NCBI GenBank assembly: GCA_002305795.1
Contig: DBRF01000010.1
Coordinates: forward strand, 1 to 64,000
DNA length: 64,000 nt
Direction of reading: 5' to 3'
Source: Ruminococcaceae bacterium UBA1375
Lineage (GTDB): Bacteria > Bacillota > Clostridia > Oscillospirales > Ruminococcaceae
A program made the translations under genes and the position numbers. The notes below the pieces were generated by a model that saw only the letters and a list, made by a program, of their open reading frames with translations, was not told where the DNA came from and did no database searches. Of this stretch, positions 8,004 to 17,032 are shown piece after piece (within the stretch, counting starts at the first letter, position 1; each line of letters opens with the position of its first letter).

Positions 8004-8855
8004 TTACAGCACCCGGTGGGCGTGGCGGGTCACATGGCAGCCCACATTCACCGCCACCGGCAGCCCGGCAATATGGGTGGGATAGGTTTCAATGTTTACC
8101 GCCAGGGCGGTAGTTTCTCCCCCGAAGCCCTGGGGGCCGATGCCCAAAGCGTTGACCCGCTCCAGCAGCTCCGCTTCCATAGAAGCGTAGTACTCATCTG
8201 AGTTGCGCTGGCTCACCGGGCGGCAAAGGGCTTTTTTTGCCAGATATGCGCAAAGCTCGAAGTCGCCGCCGATGCCCACCCCAATCACCATAGGCGGACA
8301 GGGATTGCTGCCGGCTTTGGCGATGTGGGCGGTGAGGTAGTCCAAAATATCCTCCCGGGTGGCGGCAGGGGTAAACATCTTCACCCCGCTCATATTCTCA
8401 CTGCCGAAGCCCTTGGGGGCCACGGTAATCTCCACCCGGTCTCCCGGCACCAGGGAGAGGTGCAGCACGGCGGGGGTGTTGTCGTTGGTATTCACCCGGC
8501 GCAGAGGGTCCCGGACGATGGATTTGCGGAGCTTGCCTTGTTCATATCCTTGGCGCACCCCTTCGTTTACCGCTTCATTCAAATCCCCGTCCACCAGATG
8601 GACCTCCTGGCCCAGCTTGAGAAACACCACCGCCATACCGGTATCCTGACAGATAGGCACCTGAAGCTGCCGGGCGGCGGTGAGGTTTTCCTCCAAATCC
8701 CCCAGCACCTGTTTGGCCAGGGGGAAGGGTTCCTGCTGGCAGCGGGTGCAGATGGTCTCTTTCAAATCCTCCGGCAGCACCATATTGGCCTGGATGCAGA
8801 GGTCCCGCACCGCAGCGGTGATTTCACCAACGGAAAGTTCACGCATTGTTTTCAA
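8004..8855 (-). CDS. Class I fumarate hydratase (fumarase/tartrate dehydratase-type), alpha subunit
   Basis: 283 residues, the length of the stand-alone alpha subunit of two-subunit Fe-S fumarases. Visible motifs: VPICQDTGMAVVF, GSENMSGVKMF, NPCPPMVIGVGIGGDF, IGPQGFGGETTALAVN and the terminal VNVGCHVTRHAHR. The three conserved cysteines (CQDTG, PCPP, VGCH) would bind the 4Fe-4S cluster. The enzyme interconverts fumarate and malate, but needs a beta subunit of about 180-200 residues for the full active site, and none is encoded anywhere in this window. It overlaps the amidohydrolase gene by 17 nt. Confidence 0.9.
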   Translation of the reverse strand: MKTMRELSVGEITAAVRDLCIQANMVLPEDLKETICTRCQQEPFPLAKQVLGDLEENLTAARQLQVPICQDTGMAVVFLKLGQEVHLVDGDLNEAVNEGVRQGYEQGKLRKSIVRDPLRRVNTNDNTPAVLHLSLVPGDRVEITVAPKGFGSENMSGVKMFTPAATREDILDYLTAHIAKAGSNPCPPMVIGVGIGGDFELCAYLAKKALCRPVSQRNSDEYYASMEAELLERVNALGIGPQGFGGETTALAVNIETYPTHIAGLPVAVNVGCHVTRHAHRVL

Positions 8856-10035
8856 CCTGCTTTCTAAAGGGAGAATCCTTCCCCTGGGCGGCCAACCTGC
8901 CGTTGCAGAACACCGCCGACGGGGTAAAGTACGAAGAGAAGATGTCGTCCCGGCTCACCACCAAATCGGCATCCTTCCCCACCGCCAGGCTGCCCACCCG
9001 GTGTTCCAGGCCGGTGAGCCGGGCGGGGATCAGGGTGATGGCGGCCAGGGCCTGGTCCCGGCTCAGTCCCCCACGGATGGCGATGCCCGCTGTCAGGGGA
9101 AGGTACTGGATGGGAATCACCGGATGATCGGTGCAGATGGAGCAGGGCAGCTCCGTCTGCCAAAGCTTGGCGGGGTTTTCAATGGAAGCCTTGCCCATCT
9201 CCGGTTTGGAGCGGTCGCAGAGGACCGGACCAGCAATGATTTTGGCCTGCTCCTGCTGCAAAAGGTCCGCCACCAGGTAGCCTTCGGTGGCGTGGACCAG
9301 CACTAAATCCAGGGAGAACTCCTTGGCGATGCGGATGGCGGTAAAGATGTCGTCCGCACGGTGGCAGTGGAAAAAGGCTTTGCTCTTCCCTTTCAGCACC
9401 GGCAGAAGAGCTTCACACTTGGCGTCGTACTCCGGGGGATCCTCATTTTCCCGCTTGGCCTTCTTTTTGGCTTTTTGGTACTCCTTAGCTTTTTGGAGCT
9501 GCTCCCGGATAAGAGCCGCCACCGCCATGCGGGTGATGGGGGTCTCGTCCCGATCGTGGTAGACGGTTTTTGGGTTTTCCCCCAAAGCGAACTTCATCCC
9601 CACATTGGGGTCAATGACCATATCGTCGATCCGCCGTCCCATGGTCTTCATGGCGCACCAGCTGCCACCGATGGCGTTGGCGCTGCCGGGGCCGGTAAGG
9701 ACGGTAGTGATTCCCCCTTGGAGAGCTTCTTCAAAGCAGTGCTCCATGGGATTGATAGCGTCGATGGCCCGAAGCTGGGGGGTCACCGGGTCGGTCTGCT
9801 CGTTTCCGTCGTCCCCTTCAAAATTCAAACCGTCCTCCCACATGCCGATGTGGCAGTGGGCGTCCACAAACCCGGGATACAGGGTATAACCGGACAGGTC
9901 ATATATTTCCGAATCCTTGGGCAGGGGATCTTCCATTCTTCCCAAAGCAGCAATGGTTCCATCTTTTATTTGCAGATAGCCCAAAGGAATCGCCGGGGTT
10001 TCCACCGGTTCCAGGCGGGCGTTGATCAACAGCAT
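8839..10035 (-). CDS. Metal-dependent amidohydrolase (imidazolonepropionase-like)
   Basis: 398 residues. A small beta-sandwich start (INARLEPVETPAIPLGYLQI) leads into the TIM barrel. The metal-binding HxH is in FVDAHCHIGMWEDG; later ligands are in AFFHCHRADD and LVLVHATEGY, and the catalytic Asp is in ICTDHPVIP. The end, VGSLAVGKDADLVV, is the usual closing sandwich strand. The substrate cannot be read from sequence; cyclic amides or dipeptide-like compounds are typical. Translationally coupled to the downstream fumarase alpha subunit gene, which may or may not reflect a shared pathway. Confidence 0.85.
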   Translation of the reverse strand: MLLINARLEPVETPAIPLGYLQIKDGTIAALGRMEDPLPKDSEIYDLSGYTLYPGFVDAHCHIGMWEDGLNFEGDDGNEQTDPVTPQLRAIDAINPMEHCFEEALQGGITTVLTGPGSANAIGGSWCAMKTMGRRIDDMVIDPNVGMKFALGENPKTVYHDRDETPITRMAVAALIREQLQKAKEYQKAKKKAKRENEDPPEYDAKCEALLPVLKGKSKAFFHCHRADDIFTAIRIAKEFSLDLVLVHATEGYLVADLLQQEQAKIIAGPVLCDRSKPEMGKASIENPAKLWQTELPCSICTDHPVIPIQYLPLTAGIAIRGGLSRDQALAAITLIPARLTGLEHRVGSLAVGKDADLVVSRDDIFSSYFTPSAVFCNGRLAAQGKDSPFRKQVENNA

Positions 10036-10212
10036 AGCAGAGCTCCTAAACTTATTTTTTCACCGCCGACCGGCTTCGACAAATTTACCGGGGCGTATGG
10101 TGTATCCTAAGGATGCGGATCAATTCATAGCTGATTTCCCGTTATGGATTGCCCGTTTCCTGGTACTCCTTTCTCCAAACAGCCGTCTGCTGCCACAGGC
10201 GGTTGTTCTTTT

Positions 10213-11283
10213 TTATTCTTCCGGCAGCGCAGAGACAATGATCCCGCCTCCGGCTACTTTATCCCCCAGATAGAACACCGCCGACTGTCCCGGGGCGGCG
10301 GCCCGCTGGGGGGCATCGAATTGCAGCTCCACCTGATCTTCCCCTCTGGGAATCAGGGTGCAGGGCTGCTCCTTCATGTTATACCGCAGCTTAGCAAAAA
10401 GCCGCACCGGCCCTTCTGCGCCGGGCAGGTACATCCAGCTCAGGCGGTTCACCAGCACCCGGCGGGAAAACAGTTCCTGATTTTCCCCCAAAGTCACGGT
10501 GTGGCCGGCGGCGTCTTTGCCCAGAACGTACATGGGCTTGCCGAAGGTGACCCCCAGTCCCTTGCGCTGGCCTACGGTGTAATAGATGATGCCGGGATGC
10601 TCCCCCAGCACCTTGCCCTGACGATCCACAAACTGACCGGAGGGGCAGGTCTCATGGGAGAACCAGCGGAGAAATCCTACATAATCCCCATCCGGCACAA
10701 AGCAGATGTCCTGGCTGTCCTTCTTTTTGGCGGTAATCAGCCCGGCCTGCTCCGCCATTGCCCGAATTTGCGGCTTGGTGTACTCCCCCAAGGGGAACAC
10801 GGCGTGGGCCAGCTGATGCTGGGACAGGTGGTAAAGCACATAGCTCTGGTCCTTGCTTTCATCCGCCGCTTTGTAAAGGTAGTACCGGCCGGTGGCTTCG
10901 TCATATCCTTTGCGGACATAGTGTCCGGTAGCCAGATAGGGGATGCCCCTGTTTTCAGCTTCTTGAAGCAAAGCCCCGAATTTCAGATACCGGTTACATT
11001 CAATGCAGGGGTTGGGGGTTTCGCCCCGGAAGTAGTCCCTGGAGAAGGGCTCCATCACCCGGCGGCGAAATTCCTCCCGGAAGTCCAGCACCACATGGGG
11101 CAAACCCAGCTTTTGCGCCACCGCTTTGGCATCCTCCGCTTCCCGGAAAGAGCCGCAGCCTTCCCGGTCCTTTGGGGTGTAGAGCAGCATGGTGGCTCCG
11201 GTGATCTGATACTGCTCCTTCAGCAGCAGCAAAGCGGCGGAGGAATCCACCCCTCCGCTCATGGCCATCATCAATTCCGGCAC
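10213..11283 (-). CDS. mnmA: tRNA-specific 2-thiouridylase MnmA
   Basis: 356 residues. N-terminal PP-loop MAMSGGVDSSAALLLLKEQ, first catalytic cysteine in TPNPCIECNRYLKF, second in DSQDICFVPDGDY, and the IIYYTVGQRKGLGV motif of MnmA. It installs the 2-thio group on the wobble uridine (U34) of Lys, Glu and Gln tRNAs, receiving sulfur from a cysteine desulfurase. It starts 3 bp after the stop of the exonuclease gene and shares its promoter. A GC-rich inverted repeat around 10180-10212 follows the stop. Confidence 0.95.
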   Translation of the reverse strand: MPELMMAMSGGVDSSAALLLLKEQYQITGATMLLYTPKDREGCGSFREAEDAKAVAQKLGLPHVVLDFREEFRRRVMEPFSRDYFRGETPNPCIECNRYLKFGALLQEAENRGIPYLATGHYVRKGYDEATGRYYLYKAADESKDQSYVLYHLSQHQLAHAVFPLGEYTKPQIRAMAEQAGLITAKKKDSQDICFVPDGDYVGFLRWFSHETCPSGQFVDRQGKVLGEHPGIIYYTVGQRKGLGVTFGKPMYVLGKDAAGHTVTLGENQELFSRRVLVNRLSWMYLPGAEGPVRLFAKLRYNMKEQPCTLIPRGEDQVELQFDAPQRAAAPGQSAVFYLGDKVAGGGIIVSALPEE

Positions 11284-11286
11284 CGC

Positions 11287-12243
11287 TTACCCTCCTTTTT
11301 TCACCCGCTGCCGGGCGGATTTTTTCTGACGCACCGCTTCAAACTGGGCCAGCCGTTCCGGGCTGGCTGCATAGATCCACCGTTTCCCCTGCCATTTTTC
11401 CTCCTGGGGAGAACGGGTCAGGCGGATCTGCCCGATAAAGCGGCCGTGCTGAGGGCAGACCCCCATGGCCACAAACCGGTGCTTGTCCAATTTGAACCAG
11501 GAAGTCTGCTTTAAGGGATGTTTGCAGGAAGGACAGCGCATCCGGCCCAGCTGGGGGTCCTGGAAGGCGTCTCCCCGATGGGCATACCCCGTCCCGGTTT
11601 TCCCGGCCAGGGGATGTTTTTGCCGCCGTTTGGCCCGGGCCAGCTTCTTTTTTTCCTGCAGGCGCACATAGTCCCGATACTGCTCCAAGCCCAGCTTCAA
11701 ATCCAGCTTTTGGGCAATCAAGGCGGTAAACCAGGCGTCGTTGAGGGCGTCGTGGGCGGGACGGTCTGCCTGGATGTGAAGGGCTTCCATGGCAGATTGC
11801 AAAGATGTCTGCCCGGTGGCTCCCATCTGCTGGGCGTAGACCCGCTGCAAATCGCACCACTCCCCCACCCAGTTTTCCAGATTGTGGAGCAGAAGGTTCT
11901 GGCGAAGGATGTGGATGTCGTCCGGCCCCCAGGTCAGCAGCAGGGTCTCCGGGGAGCAAAGAGCGGCCAGCTGCCGGTTGGCTTCGGCGAAGAGAATCCC
12001 CTTTTTCACCTTTTGCATGGTCAGGCCGGTGAGGGAGCGAACGTGGTAGTGCATTTGCCGCAAAAAGGTGGGGCGCACCAGCCAGGTATAGGTACCGGTG
12101 ATCTTTCCTTTGGCATTGAGGGTCACCGCCCCAATCTGAATGATTTCCCCATTCAGCGTGGTCTTCAAATTTTGAAGCTGGGGCGCAGCCGGGTCCACCG
12201 GCTGGTTCCATTCCAAATCCAACACCAGATAATCCGCAGCCAT
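11287..12243 (-). CDS. DEDDh 3'-5' exonuclease (KapD/ERI-like)
   Basis: 318 residues. The DnaQ-type fold is indicated by DYLVLDLEWNQPVD (first acidic pair), the second acidic motif in LLLTWGPDDIHIL, and the histidine/aspartate motif in RPAHDALNDAWFTALIAQ. The C-terminal 100 residues carry a CPSCKHPL zinc-ribbon-like element and basic stretches, suggesting nucleic acid binding. KapD-like proteins of spore formers have this catalytic domain, but the exact role here is unknown. First gene of a two-gene operon with mnmA. Confidence 0.8.
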   Translation of the reverse strand: MAADYLVLDLEWNQPVDPAAPQLQNLKTTLNGEIIQIGAVTLNAKGKITGTYTWLVRPTFLRQMHYHVRSLTGLTMQKVKKGILFAEANRQLAALCSPETLLLTWGPDDIHILRQNLLLHNLENWVGEWCDLQRVYAQQMGATGQTSLQSAMEALHIQADRPAHDALNDAWFTALIAQKLDLKLGLEQYRDYVRLQEKKKLARAKRRQKHPLAGKTGTGYAHRGDAFQDPQLGRMRCPSCKHPLKQTSWFKLDKHRFVAMGVCPQHGRFIGQIRLTRSPQEEKWQGKRWIYAASPERLAQFEAVRQKKSARQRVKKGG

Positions 12244-12295
12244 CCTTCCCCTCCTTTCTGCCGCAGCGCCTGAAAAATGAGCTTTTCAACTTCTC

Positions 12296-12324
12296 ATTAT
12301 ACTAGAATTTTCTGCGCTTGTCAA
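12296..12324 (-). promoter_or_regulatory. Near-perfect sigma-A promoter of the exonuclease-mnmA operon
   Basis: On the minus strand, TTGACA (12324-12319), a 17-bp spacer and TATAAT (12301-12296), both hexamers identical to consensus. It lies about 55 bp upstream of the exonuclease start. Confidence 0.85.
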
Positions 12325-12366
12325 AACAAACACAGCCTGTCCGGAAGAAGCTCCCAACAGGCCGTG
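12323..12366 (-). terminator. Terminator of the MoxR-DUF58-transglutaminase operon
   Basis: Stem CACaGCCTGT / ACAGGCcGTG followed on the minus strand by TTTGTTTT, 30 bp after the transglutaminase gene stop. Its T-tract runs directly into the next promoter. Confidence 0.7.
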
Positions 12367-12395
12367 TTTTTCTGTGTTTTCATTCCTTGAAAAGG

Positions 12396-14750
12396 TCACA
12401 GCGCAACCCAGAACCACTTAAACCAAATCTTCCGATACCAGGGCAGCTTTTGGTAAACCCCTCGTGCAGTGCGCAGGTATGCCCGCTGGACCTGTTTAGC
12501 CTGCTGCTCCTTTACCGGGATAGTTCCGTAAGCCGCCTGGCCCACAATATCCAACACCTGAAGCATCTCTTCCGGGGACAGGAAGGGGTTGGTTTGGGGA
12601 TGGCGGCGCAGGTATTCCTCCGCCGGTTCCTCCCCTTCCTTCCAGTAACCGCCGAATCGCAGCACCCGGAGCATCCGGCTCCACTCACTGCGGACATCCT
12701 GGGCGGTCTGCCCCACCCAATCCGGCAACGGCAGACCCATCCGCCGCAGTTTCTCCCACCGCCGGGCGGATTTGCCATTGGCAGGGGAAAGGCGGACCTT
12801 TAACCGCCGCAGCCGTACCGCCCGCCAGGCCAGCAGCGCCGCAGCCAGCAGCAAAACCGCAATCACGCCGCCCAACACCCACCAGAACCATGCAGGCAGG
12901 CTGAACCCTTCCTGCTCTTCCGGGGGATCGAAAGTCTCTCCTTCCAACACCGACGGGGAAGAAAGCGCCGAAAGCTCCTGCCGGGACTGGGTGGAGGAAG
13001 AGGTTTCCGAAGCCAAAGCAGAGGAAGTCTGGGATTGGGTATTTTCCTCTTCCGGCAGGGCGTTGAAGGAGCCACCGAAGGTGACCTCAATGGGCATCCA
13101 GCCGTAGTCTTCCAGAAAGATCTCCGCCCAGGCGTGGGCGGAAGCGTCGGTGACAGAGGCAAGATAGCCCCCGTCCTCCTGCTCTTCAAAATCCGAAGGG
13201 GAAAGGGCATAGCCGGAAACATATCGGGCGGGAATGCCATACAGCCGCAGCATCAGCACCGCCGCCGAGGCAAAATGCTGGCAGTAGCCCTGACCCCGTT
13301 CAAAGAGGGTGTGCTCCACCGGGTCCTGGCCATAGGGAATCTGCCCCGGGGAAGTGGTATAGCGAATCCGGTCGGCCAGGGTTTGGCGGACAAAGTCGAT
13401 AATGCTGTTCAAATCCTCCTGAGGGTTGTCTCGGCAGAGCTGGGCCAGCCTAGGCACCGTATCTGACGGCACTTGGGTGTACACCGAAAGGGCCTGTTCC
13501 CGGTAATATTCTTGTAAACGGCGGTAGCTTTCCGCCGTATAGCGCCGGGCTTCCATCTCCTCCCACCGGAGGGCAATGTCGGAACGCTGGTAATAAGAAA
13601 ACCGGTATCCCTCTTGCAGCTGGTAGGTGGTGTCGTAGTTGTAATAGTAAGGGGGATACCAGCTGTTGTCCCGGCCGTACCTTCCCCGCAGGGTCAGGGT
13701 GCGGGACAGGGCGGCGTTTTCCGGCCCGCTCCACTGGTTTAGGTCGTAGTACATGGTGCGGAACACACTGGAGCCCCGGCCGTTCCAGCTCTCCCCCATC
13801 TGCTCTTCCACCGCCGCAAACAGCTGGCTTTCCTCCGCTTCGTTCCACACCCCTTCCTGGTAGTCCCCGCCGGTGAAGCCCTTCAGGTAGAGGGTTTCGG
13901 TGGGGCGGGAATCGGTATAGGCGGTCATCTGCTCTTCCCCGGAGATAATCAGGTTTCCCCGGTTGATGACGCCGCTGCTGACCACGGTGGAGTTGGCGGC
14001 AAAGGGCAGCGCAATCTGCTGTAACTGGGCAATCTGGTATTGTAGGTAACCGGTGGCCTGGTACAGCGGCTGGCCAAAGAGGTTTACCACCAGCAGTCCC
14101 GCCAACAGCACCGCCACCATCAAAATGCCCACCGAAAGGCCGCTTTTCTGCACCGCAGCCGACCCGTTTTTTCCTTGGAGCACCACCTTGCGCCGGCGGC
14201 TCTTTCTTCTCCCATAGGCCAAAGCGGCAAAGACGGCCTGGAAAAACACCAGGCAGAACACCGTGCCCCAGGGGAGGGTGCGCCCCAGCAAAGGGGGCGC
14301 CGCCAGCAACGCCGTCACCAAAATCCACACCAGCCAAATCTGCCTTGCCCAGAGGCAGATCCCCAGCAGCCACAGCAGGGCGGCGGTGAAAAAGCAGACC
14401 GCCCGGGTGACGTCCAAAACGGAATCCGCCCCCTGGACCACACTCTGGAACAGGGCGTAAAATTGCGCCGTCAGCTGGGTTTGAAAAAGCCAAAAAATCA
14501 GCGCCAGCAGCCCCAGCCACAACAGCAGGCACCACTTCACCCATTTTTTCCTTTTCTCCAACACCCATCCAAAGGGAAGCAGCAAGGCCAAAGCCGCCAG
14601 CACCGGCCAGGGCCAAAACACCATCAGTTCTCCCCCGGCAGCCAGCAGGCTCCAGATGCCGCAAAGGCCCAAAAACAAAGCCAGCGGGGTCAGCCACAGC
14701 CAAAGTCCGGTTTTTTTCTCAAACACAGCGGTTTTTTCCAAGGCCGACAC
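12396..14750 (-). CDS. Transglutaminase-like membrane protein (TgpA-type)
   Basis: 784 residues. About six N-terminal membrane segments (within residues 15-225) precede a large extracytoplasmic region. The transglutaminase core has RGQGYCQHFASAAVLM (Cys490), TDASAHAWAEIFLEDYGWMP (His539, Asp548) and the RYVSGY strand. A serine-rich linker leads to another membrane segment (about 612-640) and a cytoplasmic C-terminal domain with helical repeats, like DUF4129 of TgpA proteins. The MoxR-DUF58-transglutaminase trio is widespread; its substrate is not settled. Third gene of the operon, 3 bp after the DUF58 gene. Confidence 0.88.
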   Translation of the reverse strand: MSALEKTAVFEKKTGLWLWLTPLALFLGLCGIWSLLAAGGELMVFWPWPVLAALALLLPFGWVLEKRKKWVKWCLLLWLGLLALIFWLFQTQLTAQFYALFQSVVQGADSVLDVTRAVCFFTAALLWLLGICLWARQIWLVWILVTALLAAPPLLGRTLPWGTVFCLVFFQAVFAALAYGRRKSRRRKVVLQGKNGSAAVQKSGLSVGILMVAVLLAGLLVVNLFGQPLYQATGYLQYQIAQLQQIALPFAANSTVVSSGVINRGNLIISGEEQMTAYTDSRPTETLYLKGFTGGDYQEGVWNEAEESQLFAAVEEQMGESWNGRGSSVFRTMYYDLNQWSGPENAALSRTLTLRGRYGRDNSWYPPYYYNYDTTYQLQEGYRFSYYQRSDIALRWEEMEARRYTAESYRRLQEYYREQALSVYTQVPSDTVPRLAQLCRDNPQEDLNSIIDFVRQTLADRIRYTTSPGQIPYGQDPVEHTLFERGQGYCQHFASAAVLMLRLYGIPARYVSGYALSPSDFEEQEDGGYLASVTDASAHAWAEIFLEDYGWMPIEVTFGGSFNALPEEENTQSQTSSALASETSSSTQSRQELSALSSPSVLEGETFDPPEEQEGFSLPAWFWWVLGGVIAVLLLAAALLAWRAVRLRRLKVRLSPANGKSARRWEKLRRMGLPLPDWVGQTAQDVRSEWSRMLRVLRFGGYWKEGEEPAEEYLRRHPQTNPFLSPEEMLQVLDIVGQAAYGTIPVKEQQAKQVQRAYLRTARGVYQKLPWYRKIWFKWFWVAL

Positions 14751-14753
14751 CCC

Positions 14754-15842
14754 CTATAGTTGCAGAGTAAAGCAGGAAAGCTGCTGCGGATACTGTTTGG
14801 GTGAAAAGGAGCACAGCAGCTTCCGGTCCTCCAAAAGCTGAAGACCGGTGGTAAAATCCAGCCGCAGAATTCGTCCGGGAGGCGCCACGGGCGGGGCGGG
14901 ATGTTCCGGGGAAAGCCCTTCCCCCTGCTCCAGATGGTAGAGCAACAGCAGCAGCGGCTCCGACCCCTCTTTGGAGGAAAGCTGCATCCCCTGGGAGCGG
15001 CCTTCCCCATCGGTCCAATACACCGGAATCTGGGGCAGGGCCCGGAGCAGCCCGTGGACCAGCGCCGATAAAATCACATAAAAGCCCTCCCGCTGGGAAG
15101 GAGTGGAAAACGCAAACCGGTTCAACCCCAGGTGCAGCTCCACCAGCCGGTCGGACTGCTGCTCATATTCCTTGACCCACAAGGTTTGGGTGCGAGCGCT
15201 TTGCTTCCAATGGATGCTCCGGGTGGGGTCCCCTTCCCGGTATTCCCGCAGCTGGCGGACTTCCTCCGAATCCCCATTCTGCTGAGGCAGAGAGCTTAGC
15301 AGCAAGGCGGCGCTGTCCCCGGCGCTGCGGTAGGACAGATCCACCGGGACTTCCTGAAACGGCGGCAGCACCGCCAGCCAGGCTTCTGTCTTTTGCTTGC
15401 TGAAGGAAGAAGAGGTCAGCCCCAGCCAGTCGTAGACCCGTACCCGGTCCAATGTCAGGTGCAGCAGCCCGCAGGAAACCGCCGGAAGCTCCACTCGGCT
15501 GAGCTGCACCTCCCTGCCCTCCAATGCGCCGTACACCAAAAGCTTCTTGGGCTTCTTTTCCCAGGGATAACCGTACCGCAGCCGGGCTCGAAACCGGAGA
15601 ATGGCAGTGCGGCCGGTATTTTCCGCCCGCAGGGTACAAGGGGCTTTTTCCTGCCGCAGTACCACCGCCACCCGCTTCTCAAAACCCAGCTTCAGGTGCC
15701 GGCGGCAGCGCCAGGACACCAGCGCCAAACAGATCCAAAGCAAGATCTCCCCAATGGCCAGGGCCATCAGCAGGTTTATTTGGTACACGCTTCCCACTGC
15801 CAAAGTCACCAGCAGCAGAAGCAGATAGAGTCCCTTTTTCAT
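14754..15842 (-). CDS. DUF58 domain protein
   Basis: 362 residues. Two N-terminal membrane segments (about 3-20 and 22-45) lead into a beta-rich region. The DUF58 signature follows: LREYREGDPTRSIHWKQSAR, then LWVKEYEQQ, in a von Willebrand A-like fold. Such proteins are always found with a MoxR ATPase and are thought to be acted on by it. One base separates the MoxR stop from this start region, so the genes are tightly coupled. Confidence 0.85.
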   Translation of the reverse strand: MKKGLYLLLLLVTLAVGSVYQINLLMALAIGEILLWICLALVSWRCRRHLKLGFEKRVAVVLRQEKAPCTLRAENTGRTAILRFRARLRYGYPWEKKPKKLLVYGALEGREVQLSRVELPAVSCGLLHLTLDRVRVYDWLGLTSSSFSKQKTEAWLAVLPPFQEVPVDLSYRSAGDSAALLLSSLPQQNGDSEEVRQLREYREGDPTRSIHWKQSARTQTLWVKEYEQQSDRLVELHLGLNRFAFSTPSQREGFYVILSALVHGLLRALPQIPVYWTDGEGRSQGMQLSSKEGSEPLLLLLYHLEQGEGLSPEHPAPPVAPPGRILRLDFTTGLQLLEDRKLLCSFSPKQYPQQLSCFTLQL

Positions 15843-15843
15843 G

Positions 15844-16800
15844 TCAGTCCCTCTCCAGGGTGGGGCGATGCACCGAAGAAAGCACGTCCGCCACCACCTG
15901 GTCCGGTGTGACCTCCGCCAGCCTGGCGTCTGCGCCCAGAATCAACCGATGCCGCAGCACATAGGGAAGCTGCTCCTCCACATCCCGGGGGATGACGTAA
16001 TCCCGGCCTTGCAGCCAGGCAGAGGCACGGCTCAGCCGCACCAACGCTATGGTCGCCCGGGGACTGCCCCCCTGCTGGACATAGGGGTGTTTCCGGGTGG
16101 CCTGGACCAACTCCACCAGATAGCGGTAAAGGGTGTCTTTCAGCTGCACCTGACAGACTTGGTTTTGAATGTCCAGCAGATCCTGCCGCCCCATCACCGG
16201 CTCCACCTGGTCCAAACGGTTGGTCTCACCAATGCTGCGGGCCATTTTCAGCTCCCCTTCATAATCCGGGTAGCCGATGGACATGGAGATCATAAACCGG
16301 TCTACCTGAGGCTCCGGCAAGGGTTGAGACCCCACCGACCCCAAAGGATTTTGGGTAGCGATGACCAGAAAAGGGGCGGGCACCGGCCGGGTAACCCCCT
16401 CCACCGTCACCTGCCGCTCCTCCATTACCTCCAGCAAGGCGGACTGGGTTTTGGGGGAGGTGCGGTTGATTTCGTCCGCCAGCAGCAGGTTGCAGAACAC
16501 GCTGCCCGGCCGGTAGACAAACCGCTCCTCCTCCCGGCGATAGATGGAAAAGCCGGTGAGGTCGGCGGGAAGCACGTCGGGGGTAAACTGAATTCGGTGG
16601 TAATCCAGCTCCATGGCCTTGGAAAAGGCCAGCGCCAGGGTAGTTTTGCCCACACCGGGAATGTCTTCCAACAAAATATGGCCGTTGGCCGCAAAAGCAG
16701 TCATGATCTGCCGGATTACTGTATCCTTTCCAAAGATCACGGTCCCTACCTGCTCCATGACCTGCTGCGCCGCCCGGCGCAAAGTTTCCTTGTCTTTCAC
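15844..16800 (-). CDS. MoxR-family AAA+ ATPase
   Basis: About 318 residues from a GTG at 16800, preceded by GGAGG. A longer frame back to 16902 is rejected because it would begin inside the promoter. Motifs: LEDIPGVGKTTLALAFS (Walker A), LLLADEINRTSPKTQSALLE (Walker B), VIATQNPLGSVGSQPLPE (sensor 1 region) and SPRATIALVRLSRA near sensor 2. MoxR ATPases act as chaperones for cofactor insertion or complex maturation together with VWA-fold partners, here the DUF58 protein. First gene of the operon. Confidence 0.9.
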   Translation of the reverse strand: MKDKETLRRAAQQVMEQVGTVIFGKDTVIRQIMTAFAANGHILLEDIPGVGKTTLALAFSKAMELDYHRIQFTPDVLPADLTGFSIYRREEERFVYRPGSVFCNLLLADEINRTSPKTQSALLEVMEERQVTVEGVTRPVPAPFLVIATQNPLGSVGSQPLPEPQVDRFMISMSIGYPDYEGELKMARSIGETNRLDQVEPVMGRQDLLDIQNQVCQVQLKDTLYRYLVELVQATRKHPYVQQGGSPRATIALVRLSRASAWLQGRDYVIPRDVEEQLPYVLRHRLILGADARLAEVTPDQVVADVLSSVHRPTLERD

Positions 16801-16873
16801 GAAAGTCCACACCTCCAAAGAAAGTTCGATATACACATTCTTCTGGATGATTGTTGTGATAAATACTAAAATC

Positions 16874-16902
16874 AGTATACTACTAATAATAAAATTACGC
16901 AA
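16874..16902 (-). promoter_or_regulatory. Promoter of the moxR operon
   Basis: Minus strand -35 TTGCGT (16902-16897), 17 bp, -10 TATACT (16879-16874). This puts the transcript start near 16867 and shows that the moxR start codon lies downstream. Confidence 0.75.
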
Positions 16903-16973
16903 TATAATTCCTGATAAAAAATGAAGTTTCCTGCGCTGTTTTCCCCTTCCATAATATCAACGGCCGCCTTTGG

Positions 16974-17002
16974 TTGCACAAAACAGGAAAGTATGGTATC
17001 CT
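16974..17002 (+). promoter_or_regulatory. Promoter of the pyruvyl transferase-like gene
   Basis: -35 TTGCAC (16974-16979), 17 bp, -10 TATCCT (16997-17002), followed by GAAGGAGGGA before the ATG at 17033. Divergent from the moxR promoter. Confidence 0.6.
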
Positions 17003-17032
17003 GAAAAAAGGATTTGAGAAGGAGGGACCAGC

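Noticed and set aside
13450..14703. A 417-codon minus-strand frame inside the transglutaminase gene
   Set aside because: Alternate frame of a real gene, rich in Gly/Ala/Arg with no motif; the transglutaminase frame has the catalytic residues.
16801..16902. Longer N-terminus for the MoxR ATPase
   Set aside because: The extra 34 codons overlap the -35/-10 and 5' leader; the GTG at 16800 has a proper ribosome binding site.
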